Made by a program: the position numbers and the translations under genes. DNA of 41,095 nt, taken from the NCBI GenBank assembly GCA_024762795.1, contig JANTGS010000016.1:1-41095 (forward strand), read 5' to 3'. The DNA is from Flavobacteriaceae bacterium. Lineage in GTDB: Bacteria; Bacteroidota; Bacteroidia; Flavobacteriales; Flavobacteriaceae. Positions 34,543-41,095 of this stretch are shown one piece after another (position 1 is the first letter of the stretch; each line of letters begins with the position of its first letter). The notes beneath the pieces were generated by a model. The model did no database searches. It was not told the DNA's origin and saw only the letters and a program-made list of their open reading frames with translations.

Positions 34543-35245
34543 GCTTAAAAATATTACGCATGCCTACGGAGCAAAAAAGGTACTGGAAGATGTTTCCTTA
34601 AATATTGATCCGGGAAAGCTAACGTGTCTACTCGGCGGATCGGGAAGTGGAAAGACTACCATTTTACGGCTTATAGCAGGACTTGAAATCCCTGAAAAGG
34701 GAAAGATCTATATCGAAAACAAGCCGGTAACCGATGACTCTAAGATCCTAATCCCTTCTCATGAACGCAATCTGGGGTTTATCTTTCAGGATCTGGCCTT
34801 ATGGCCGCATTTTACGGTTTTTGAGAATATCGCCTTTGGTTTAAAGGAGAGAAGATCTCAGCATATTGAACAAAGGGTATCAGAGATCCTCAGTTTTTTT
34901 GACTTAAAGGATTTCGACGAAAAATATCCGCACCAGATTTCAGGTGGTCAACAACAGCTGGTAGCCATTTCCAGAGCATTGGTACTGGAGCCGAAGATTC
35001 TTTTGATGGATGAACCCTTGTCAGGACTTGATGTAAAGCTCAAACGTAAGATTCTTGAGCATATTAAAGATCTGAAAAAGAGTTTTGATGTAACGCTGGT
35101 GTATGTTACGCACGATCATAGAGAAGCTTTTGCCATAGCAGATCAGATCATTGTTCTGAATGAAGGAAAAGTTGTGGAGGCGGCTTCAGCAAAGGAGATA
35201 AAACAATCTGAAAATGAATATATAAAGTATTTTTTAGAGTATTGA
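34529..35245 (+). CDS. ABC transporter ATP-binding protein
   Basis: The 238-residue ATPase has Walker A GGSGSGKTT with Lys42, the Q-loop FIFQDLALWP, the signature ISGGQQQLVAISRAL, Walker B LLMDEPLSGLD with Asp161 and Glu162, and the switch histidine in VYVTHDHREA. It powers the adjacent permease. FbpC/PotA-type ATPases usually run to about 350 residues with a C-terminal regulatory TOBE domain. This one ends soon after the nucleotide-binding domain, so that domain is missing. It overlaps the permease stop by 14 bases. Confidence 0.93.
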   Translation: MPIIELKNITHAYGAKKVLEDVSLNIDPGKLTCLLGGSGSGKTTILRLIAGLEIPEKGKIYIENKPVTDDSKILIPSHERNLGFIFQDLALWPHFTVFENIAFGLKERRSQHIEQRVSEILSFFDLKDFDEKYPHQISGGQQQLVAISRALVLEPKILLMDEPLSGLDVKLKRKILEHIKDLKKSFDVTLVYVTHDHREAFAIADQIIVLNEGKVVEAASAKEIKQSENEYIKYFLEY

Positions 35246-35302
35246 TTTAATCAGTAACTTTGTTATTACCTGAAAATGTATACCATATTAAATTTATAAA
35301 TT

Positions 35303-35998
35303 ATGAAAAGATTACTGGGTTTGTTAAGTATTGTTCTGCTTATGAGTTGTAACGTAAATACGAGTACAAAAAAAGAAATTCCGGCTAAAGAAAAGTCGGA
35401 TCATCTGGCAATGGTAGAAACAAGGGCTGCGGTTACCGTACCGGAATCATTTTTTGATTTTGAAAAGGAACAGGTAGGAGAAGTGCCCAAAGGCTGGTCA
35501 AAACAATTTACCGGGAACTGGAAAGTTGCCGAGGATCAGGGGAATAAGGTATTGGAACAATTTTCTTACAGTCATTCCGGATCGTATTTTAATGTGATCG
35601 TAAACAAGGATCTTAACTATAAAGATGTTGAGATCAGTGTAAAATTTAAAGGGATAAAAGGCAATGAAGATCAGGGAGGCGGACCGGTTTGGCGTTATAA
35701 GGATATCAATAACTACTATATTGCAAGGGCCAATCCCCTGGAAAACAATTACAGGGTTTATAAGGTGATCAACGGTCATAGAAAAGAGCTTAAAAGTGCT
35801 GATATAGACATCCAAACCGGAAAATGGTATGATTTAAAGGTTGAAATGAAAGGAAACAAGATCAGGTGTTATTTTAATGGAAAACTCGAACTGGAAACTA
35901 CCGATGATTCTTTTACCGGTTCAGGGAAAGTAGGCTTATGGACCAAAGCCGATGCGGTTACCTATTTTGATGATATGAATATAAAAGGAGTTGACTAA
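35303..35998 (+). CDS. Lipoprotein with concanavalin-like (DUF1080/LamG-type) domain
   Basis: The 231-residue protein has a lipoprotein signal ending IVLLMSC (Cys at about residue 16), a lysine-rich linker, and a beta-sandwich (about residues 50-230). The pattern is that of DUF1080/LamG-like folds: SFFDFEKEQVGEVPKGWSK, GNWKVAEDQGNKVL, EISVKFKGIKG, NNYYIARANPLENNYRVYKV, WYDLKVEMKGNKIRCYFNGK and GKVGLWTKADAVTYFDDM. It might bind or act on a carbohydrate outside the cytoplasm, but no catalytic residues can be named. It follows the ATPase by 57 bases on the same strand and could be the last gene of that transcript. It is also the last gene before the restriction island. Confidence 0.75.
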   Translation: MKRLLGLLSIVLLMSCNVNTSTKKEIPAKEKSDHLAMVETRAAVTVPESFFDFEKEQVGEVPKGWSKQFTGNWKVAEDQGNKVLEQFSYSHSGSYFNVIVNKDLNYKDVEISVKFKGIKGNEDQGGGPVWRYKDINNYYIARANPLENNYRVYKVINGHRKELKSADIDIQTGKWYDLKVEMKGNKIRCYFNGKLELETTDDSFTGSGKVGLWTKADAVTYFDDMNIKGVD

Positions 35999-36096
35999 AA
36001 TAAGTTTATATGATTTGTTTTATCCGGAAGTTGTGCCCAATACAAAAAAAGAGATGGAGAATGACAAATTTGCTACAAGAAAATAGAAATATAGAA

Positions 36097-36180
36097 AGCC
36101 AACGCACAAGCATACACATTTGCAATTCGCACGAGCCAAAACACAAGCCAAAAATTGCAAAAGAATATGCTTTTAGCCAA
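36097..36180. repeat. Structured repeat at the left edge of the restriction locus
   Basis: Within the 233-base gap before hsdR, two nested inverted repeats share one axis. AAGCATA (36108-36114) pairs with TATGCTT (36166-36172), and TTTGCAATT (36119-36127) pairs with AATTGCAAA (36153-36161). A symmetrical 4 by 4 internal loop separates them. AGCCAA occurs four times, starting at 36097, 36134, 36146 and 36175. The element looks like a dispersed repeat or a recombination edge. A 61-codon frame across it has no protein character. Confidence 0.55.
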
Positions 36181-36231
36181 CGCTCGCCCGAATAATGAGT
36201 ACCTTGCGGACTTTGAATTATTGAAAATTAT

Positions 36232-39200
36232 ATGACAAAATTTAACGAAGATACAAGAGTAAAAATCCCTTCGATTTTGCATTTATGCAGACTTGGATAT
36301 GAATACCTTTCATTGAAAGATGCGAAATGGGATTTAGATACAAATATATTTCCAGACATATTCAAAAAATCCATTCTCAGAATTAACACTGACTTTGACG
36401 AAGACCAAGTTGAAAGATTATTGCAAGATACTTCTTTGCTTCTTGACAATGAAGATTTGGGAAAAGCATTTTATGAAAAATTGATTAGCAACTCTGGTGT
36501 AAAACTCATTGACTTTGACAATTTTGAAAATAATACTTTCAATGTAGTAACCGAACTGACTTACAAAAATGGAGACGAGGAATTTAGACCCGATATTATT
36601 CTATTAATTAACGGAATGCCTTTGGCTTTTATCGAAGTAAAGAAGCCAAACAACCGAGATGGAATAATTGCAGAACGAAATAGAATAAACAGACGATTTC
36701 AAAATAAGAAATTCAGAAAATTTGTGAATATCACGCAACTGATGATGTTCTCAAATAATATGGAATACGATAACGAAGATATTGAACCTTTGCAAGGAGC
36801 TTTTTATGCTTCACCATCGTACAAAAAACCGATTTTTAATTATTTCAGAGAAGAAGAAACGCTTGATTTATCAAAACTTTTGGCGGAAGAAAATGATGAT
36901 TTAGAAAACTTCATTTTAAAAGATAATAATCTGGCAGTAATAAAAAACTCACCTGAATTTCTGACAAACAAAAATCCAAATACACCAACAAACCGGGTTT
37001 CAACATCATTATTCAGCAAAGACCGATTGGCTTTTATTCTTAAATACGCAATTGCTTATGTGGATGAGAAAAAGGGAATTGAAAAACACATAATGCGTTA
37101 TCCGCAGATGTTTGCTACAAAAGCCATTGAAAACAAGTTGGAAAACGGAATTAAAAAAGGCATCATTTGGCATACACAAGGAAGCGGAAAAACAGCTTTG
37201 GCGTATTACAATGTTCGTTATTTGACAGATTATTTTCAGAAGAAACAAGTCATTCCAAAATTCTATTTTATAGTTGATAGATTAGATTTGCTTATCCAAG
37301 CCAAGAGAGAATTTGCAAGTCGTGGTTTGATTGTGCATATCGTAAATTCAAGACACGAGTTTGTAAAGGATATTAAAACTACAACCGCCATTCATAACAA
37401 TTCGGGAAAACCCGAAATTACGGTTGTGAATATTCAAAAATTTAGCGAAGATGCTAATGTGGTAACGCAAAAAGACTACGACATCAATATTCAACGAATT
37501 TACTTTTTAGACGAAGTACATCGTAGTTATAATCCAAAAGGTAGCTTTTTGGCAAACCTTACGCAATCCGATAAAAATTCAATAAAAATTGGACTGACAG
37601 GAACGCCACTAATTACCAAAAATTTTTACTCGAAAGATTTGTTTGGCGATTATATACACAAATACTACTACAACGCTTCAATTGCCGATGGTTACACGCT
37701 TAAACTAATCCGTGAGGAAATAGAAAGCGATTATAAAATTGTGCTAAAAGAGGCATTGGATAAAATCAAAGTCTTAAAAGGTGATATTCCAAAAAAAGAG
37801 GTCTTTTCACATCATAGTTTTGTGGAGCCAATGCTTGATTATATTGTTGAAGATTTTGAAAAAAGTCGCTTGACTTTTAACGATGCTTCAATTGGCGGAA
37901 TGGTGGTTTGCGACAGTTCTGACCAAGCCAAAGAAATGTTTGAAATTTTCAATGAGAAATATGCAAGCGAAAAGCGAAAAATTGATGAATTGCCAAGTTC
38001 TGCTGAGCTTGGTCGAAGTATGGCAGCAGAACCACAAGCAAGTTATGGGGAGCAATTAAAACAAAGCTACAAAGTAAAAACATCAGCTTTAATTTTACAC
38101 GATATTGGCACAAAAGAAGAACGCAAACAATGGGTTGAAGATTTCAAAGAAGGTGAAATTGATTTGCTGTTTGTGTACAATATGCTTTTAACCGGTTTTG
38201 ATGCCAAACGATTAAAAAAATTATATGTTGGTAGAGTAATTAAACGACATAATTTACTGCAAACACTAACCAGAGTAAATCGAACTTACAAAAATTTTAG
38301 ATATGGTTATGTAGTCGATTTTGCAGACATTAGAGCAGAGTTTGACGCAACAAACAAAGCATACTTTGATGAACTTCAAGCCGAACTTGGCGATGAAATG
38401 GAATTTTACTCAAATTTGTTTAAATCGAAAGAAGAAATTGAGGAAGAAATTAGCGAAATCAAAGAAATTCTTTTTCATTACGATACAGAAAATGCAGAAC
38501 TGTTTTCGCAACAGATAAGCCAAATTCAAGACCGAAATATTGTTTTGAAAATTAAAAAGGCATTGGGGAACGCTAAAAGTCTGTACAATCTAATTCGTTT
38601 GTTTGGTCATTTTGATTTGCTCGAAAAAGTAGATTTCAAAAAATTATCACAACTTTACCGCGAAGCTGAAAATCATTTGGCTTTGCTAAATACAAAAGAG
38701 CAACTCGAAAACAATGTTGATAATACCAACTTATTGAATGTCGCTTTGGAAGATGTTTTGTTTCATTTTACCAAAATATCGGAAGAGGAACTGGTTTTGG
38801 CTGATGAGTTAAAAGACACACTCAGAAAAACCCGTGAAACATTGAACAGTAATTTTGACAAAAAAGACCCTGAATTTGTTTCGCTTTACGAAGAATTGAA
38901 ACGCCTTTTCGATAAGAAAAATTTGGATGAGATTACACAAGATGAAATGCGAAAAAATATCGGAGCTTTAACAAAAATCTACGAAAAAGTAAAAGAGTTG
39001 AACAGGCAAAACGAATTGTTAAAATCAAAATACAATAGCGACCCCAAATATGCCCGTATTCATAAACGATTGATTGAAAAGGGAACAATATCAGAAAAAG
39101 AAAGCAAAATATTTGAGGCTTTGCAGTCGGTAAAACAAGATGCAGATTTGCAGGTTTTACAGAATACAAAATTATTGGATAATGAAAGTTATTTTAGCAC

Positions 39201-39333
39201 ACAAATGATGCGATTGGTAATTGACCAATTTAAAAATAAGAACAAAATCCCACTTAATGCAGATGCTTCAAAATACATCAATAATTTAGTGGTAAACGAA
39301 TATATTAATGAATTTTACGGTAGAGCGGTTTAG
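36232..39333 (+). CDS. hsdR: Type I restriction endonuclease subunit R
   Basis: The 1033-residue protein has an N-terminal nuclease domain with the PD-(D/E)XK triad FRPDIILLI (Asp121) and FIEVKK (Glu135, Lys137). Superfamily 2 translocase motors follow: Walker A TQGSGKTAL (Lys320), the DEVH box at residues 427-430 in YFLDEVHRSYN, the motif GLTGTPL, and motif VI QTLTRVNRTYKNF. A helical C-terminal part binds the methylase core. It cuts unmodified DNA after ATP-driven translocation, together with HsdM and HsdS. All visible motifs are intact. Only 5 bases separate it from the next gene. Codon choice (many CAA, AAA and TTT codons) differs somewhat from the genes upstream, consistent with acquisition by transfer. 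Confidence 0.95.
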   Translation: MTKFNEDTRVKIPSILHLCRLGYEYLSLKDAKWDLDTNIFPDIFKKSILRINTDFDEDQVERLLQDTSLLLDNEDLGKAFYEKLISNSGVKLIDFDNFENNTFNVVTELTYKNGDEEFRPDIILLINGMPLAFIEVKKPNNRDGIIAERNRINRRFQNKKFRKFVNITQLMMFSNNMEYDNEDIEPLQGAFYASPSYKKPIFNYFREEETLDLSKLLAEENDDLENFILKDNNLAVIKNSPEFLTNKNPNTPTNRVSTSLFSKDRLAFILKYAIAYVDEKKGIEKHIMRYPQMFATKAIENKLENGIKKGIIWHTQGSGKTALAYYNVRYLTDYFQKKQVIPKFYFIVDRLDLLIQAKREFASRGLIVHIVNSRHEFVKDIKTTTAIHNNSGKPEITVVNIQKFSEDANVVTQKDYDINIQRIYFLDEVHRSYNPKGSFLANLTQSDKNSIKIGLTGTPLITKNFYSKDLFGDYIHKYYYNASIADGYTLKLIREEIESDYKIVLKEALDKIKVLKGDIPKKEVFSHHSFVEPMLDYIVEDFEKSRLTFNDASIGGMVVCDSSDQAKEMFEIFNEKYASEKRKIDELPSSAELGRSMAAEPQASYGEQLKQSYKVKTSALILHDIGTKEERKQWVEDFKEGEIDLLFVYNMLLTGFDAKRLKKLYVGRVIKRHNLLQTLTRVNRTYKNFRYGYVVDFADIRAEFDATNKAYFDELQAELGDEMEFYSNLFKSKEEIEEEISEIKEILFHYDTENAELFSQQISQIQDRNIVLKIKKALGNAKSLYNLIRLFGHFDLLEKVDFKKLSQLYREAENHLALLNTKEQLENNVDNTNLLNVALEDVLFHFTKISEEELVLADELKDTLRKTRETLNSNFDKKDPEFVSLYEELKRLFDKKNLDEITQDEMRKNIGALTKIYEKVKELNRQNELLKSKYNSDPKYARIHKRLIEKGTISEKESKIFEALQSVKQDADLQVLQNTKLLDNESYFSTQMMRLVIDQFKNKNKIPLNADASKYINNLVVNEYINEFYGRAV

Positions 39334-39338
39334 TAATT

Positions 39339-40382
39339 ATGAATGACTTAAATAAAAATACATTCAATAAATTATTTTCTGAGGTAAGAAAGATAGTTGA
39401 ACAAAGCAAAACGCATATTTCTACAACGATTAACTCTACTATTTCTGCTACTTACTGGCAAATTGGAAAAAAAATAAAATCGGAATTATTAAATAATAAA
39501 AGAGCGGAATACGGTAAACATATTATTGCGAATTTATCATCCGAATTAACCAAAGAATATGGTAAAGGTTGGAGTAAACAGCATTTACAACATTGTCTCC
39601 GCTTTGCAGAGACTTTTCCCGATTATGAAATTGTCTCTACACTGTGGAGAGAATTAAGTTGGTCACATTTTAAAATCTTAATGTATCAAGATGTTGAATT
39701 AAAAATGAATTTTTATACCCAAATGTGCCGTATCGAGAGGTGGAGTACTCGTACTTTACAACAAAAAATTGATGCAATGCTATTTGAACGTACAGCAATT
39801 AGCAAAAAACCAGAAGAACTTGCTAAACTGGAACTAAAAAAATTAGAAACAGAAAATAACCTATCGCCCGATTTAATTTTTAAAGATCATTATATTCTCG
39901 ATTTTCTCAACTTAAAAGATGTTTATTCGGAAAGTGATTTAGAATCTGCAATTTTACGCGAATTAGAAAATTTTATAATCGAATTGGGAATTGGTTTTTC
40001 TTTTGTTGCCAGACAAAAAAGAATGACCATTGATAATATTGATTTTTATCTTGACCTACTCTTTTATCACAGAAAATTAAAGCGTCTTGTAGCAATAGAG
40101 TTGAAAATTGGAAAATTTAAACCTGCTTACAAAGGGCAAATGGAACTTTATTTACGTTGGCTCGAAAAACACGAAATGGAAAAAGGCGAAGAATTACCAA
40201 TTGGTTTAATCCTTTGTGCCGAAGGTAATCAAGAACAAGTTGAACTTTTACAATTAGACATAGCAAATATTAAAGTAGCTGAGTATATTAGTAAACAATT
40301 ACCAAAAAATCTTTTGGAAAAGAAACTGCAAGAATTTGCTACAAAAGCTAAACAAATATTAGAAAAACAAGATGAACGATAA
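39339..40382 (+). CDS. DUF1016 (YhcG-type) PD-(D/E)XK nuclease
   Basis: The 347-residue protein has an N-terminal DUF1016 helical domain (about residues 10-160), with ATYWQIGKKIKSEL, GKGWSKQHLQHCLRFAETFP and LSWSHFKILM. A C-terminal nuclease domain (about residues 170-335) has the restriction-type core IDFYLDLLFYHRKLKRLVAIE, with Asp235/Asp239 before Glu254-x-Lys256. These proteins are widespread inside or next to type I restriction loci. A role in Holliday-junction-like cleavage or phage defence has been proposed, but function is not settled. It lies between hsdR and hsdM, 5 bases after hsdR and 40 bases before hsdM, so it is expected to be co-expressed. The key acidic and lysine residues are present, so it should be active. 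Confidence 0.88.
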   Translation: MNDLNKNTFNKLFSEVRKIVEQSKTHISTTINSTISATYWQIGKKIKSELLNNKRAEYGKHIIANLSSELTKEYGKGWSKQHLQHCLRFAETFPDYEIVSTLWRELSWSHFKILMYQDVELKMNFYTQMCRIERWSTRTLQQKIDAMLFERTAISKKPEELAKLELKKLETENNLSPDLIFKDHYILDFLNLKDVYSESDLESAILRELENFIIELGIGFSFVARQKRMTIDNIDFYLDLLFYHRKLKRLVAIELKIGKFKPAYKGQMELYLRWLEKHEMEKGEELPIGLILCAEGNQEQVELLQLDIANIKVAEYISKQLPKNLLEKKLQEFATKAKQILEKQDER

Positions 40383-40422
40383 ATGGGATATTACCATTAT
40401 TAATTAACATTTTACAATTAAT

Positions 40423-41095
40423 ATGACAGATATAGATTTCAAAAATAAAGTAACAGCATTAATCGACAGCCTAAAAAGCATTAGTGCAAACTATGGTTTG
40501 GGTAACGATGGCAACGAGTTTAAAATAATTACACAGGTTTTTCTGTATAAATTTATGAACGATAAATTTGCCTATCAGGTAAAACAAATTGAACCAAAAC
40601 TTGCCGAAGCCGACCTGTCTGCGTCCAACGGACAGGCAGGACATTGGGAAGAAGAACTAAGCAACTATTCCGATGATGACTACGAAATGTTGCTTTTGCA
40701 GTTGGGAGCCGATACCGCTAAACTAAAACCACAGCACTTTATTTCCAATTTGTTCGACCGGCAAAACGAAAGCGATTTCGGAAAGTTGTTTGACGATACC
40801 CTAATGGATATTGCCATCACTAACAACGATATTTTTTCGGTGAAAACCGATGGCGGTGCAAAAGTGCAACTTTTTGAACGCATTACCAATTACATAAGCG
40901 ACCCAAGCAAACGCGATGCTTTTGCAAAAGCCATTATCAATAAAATTGTAACCGTAAACTTTGAGCATATTTTTACACAGAAATACGATTTTTACGCTAC
41001 CATTTTTGAGTATCTGATAAAAGACTACAATAACGACAGTGGCGGAAAATATGCCGAGTATTACACACCCCACGCAGTAGCCAAAATTATGGCGG
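40423..41095 (+). CDS. hsdM: Type I DNA methyltransferase subunit M (3' partial)
   Basis: An open frame begins at ATG 40423 and runs off the window after 224 codons. It has the N-terminal helical HsdM domain (GNEFKIITQVFLYKFMNDKF and DDDYEMLLLQLGADTAKLKP), then the entry to the N6-adenine methylase domain, GGKYAEYYTPHAVAKIMA, which precedes the SAM motif outside the window. It should methylate adenine at the site defined by HsdS, which presumably lies downstream. Residues of about 65-74 (DLSASNGQAG) are coded by a small palindromic repeat that interrupts an otherwise conserved region, but keeps the frame. Confidence 0.92.
   Translation, partial: MTDIDFKNKVTALIDSLKSISANYGLGNDGNEFKIITQVFLYKFMNDKFAYQVKQIEPKLAEADLSASNGQAGHWEEELSNYSDDDYEMLLLQLGADTAKLKPQHFISNLFDRQNESDFGKLFDDTLMDIAITNNDIFSVKTDGGAKVQLFERITNYISDPSKRDAFAKAIINKIVTVNFEHIFTQKYDFYATIFEYLIKDYNNDSGGKYAEYYTPHAVAKIMA
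40614..40640. repeat. Small palindromic element inside hsdM
   Basis: CCTGTCTG (40614-40621) pairs with CAGGCAGG (40633-40640) with one G-T pair. After a two-base bulge, TCC (40624-40626) pairs with GGA (40630-40632) around an AAC loop. It is GC-rich in an AT-rich gene and encodes LSASNGQAG in frame, like the short mobile palindromes known from some Bacteroidota proteins. Confidence 0.6.

Noticed and set aside
36010..36195. 61-codon frame before hsdR
   Set aside because: It runs through nested inverted repeats, has no recognisable domain, and its composition follows the repeat.

Overview
The window looks like chromosomal DNA from a member of the Bacteroidota, most likely a flavobacterium. The base composition is AT-rich. 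There is a SusC/SusD pair, a hybrid two-component regulator fused to an AraC domain, a type IX secretion sorting domain, many lipoproteins, and several exact matches to the Bacteroidota -7 promoter element TAnnTTTG. Shine-Dalgarno sequences are generally absent. No rRNA, tRNA, IS element or CRISPR array was seen.

Region 1 (1-16880) is a polysaccharide or glycan utilization locus. It holds a partial CotH-like secreted protein, a DUF5077/DUF3472 lipoprotein, a divergent hybrid two-component sensor (HTCS), a Tat-exported GH109-type NAD-dependent glycosidase, SusC, SusD, a small F5/8C lipoprotein, a second DUF3472 lipoprotein that carries its own F5/8C module, and an L-threonine 3-dehydrogenase. 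The presumed logic is surface capture (SusD, F5/8C and DUF3472 lipoproteins), TonB-dependent import (SusC), periplasmic trimming (GH109), and induction through the HTCS. No backbone-cleaving lyase or endo-glycosidase lies inside the window, so the polymer cannot be named from this sequence.

Region 2 (17262-23357) holds an FHS/FucP-type sugar:proton symporter, a medium-chain-type acyl-CoA synthetase with its own promoter and terminator, and the lutABC operon for L-lactate oxidation.

Region 3 (23404-31756) is probably a LacI-controlled operon. A perfect 16-bp palindrome with a central CG sits just upstream of a GH78-like gene, followed by lacI, kduI, kduD, a DUF4861 lipoprotein, kdgK and eda. 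KduI, KduD, KdgK and Eda form the full route from 4-deoxy-5-keto-uronate (from unsaturated uronic acids) to pyruvate and glyceraldehyde-3-phosphate. With the GH78 gene and lutABC next door (lactate is a product of one rhamnose pathway), regions 2 and 3 suggest growth on a rhamnose- and uronate-containing polymer of the rhamnogalacturonan or ulvan kind. That is an inference.

Region 4 (31939-35998) is a three-gene ABC importer of the ferric-binding-protein architecture but without the usual adjacent-tyrosine iron site, followed by a small lipoprotein with a concanavalin-like sugar-binding fold.

Region 5 (36097-41095) is a type I restriction-modification locus: hsdR, then a DUF1016/YhcG-type PD-(D/E)XK nuclease gene, then hsdM, which is cut by the window end. 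It is preceded by a structured repeat and has a small palindromic insertion inside hsdM.
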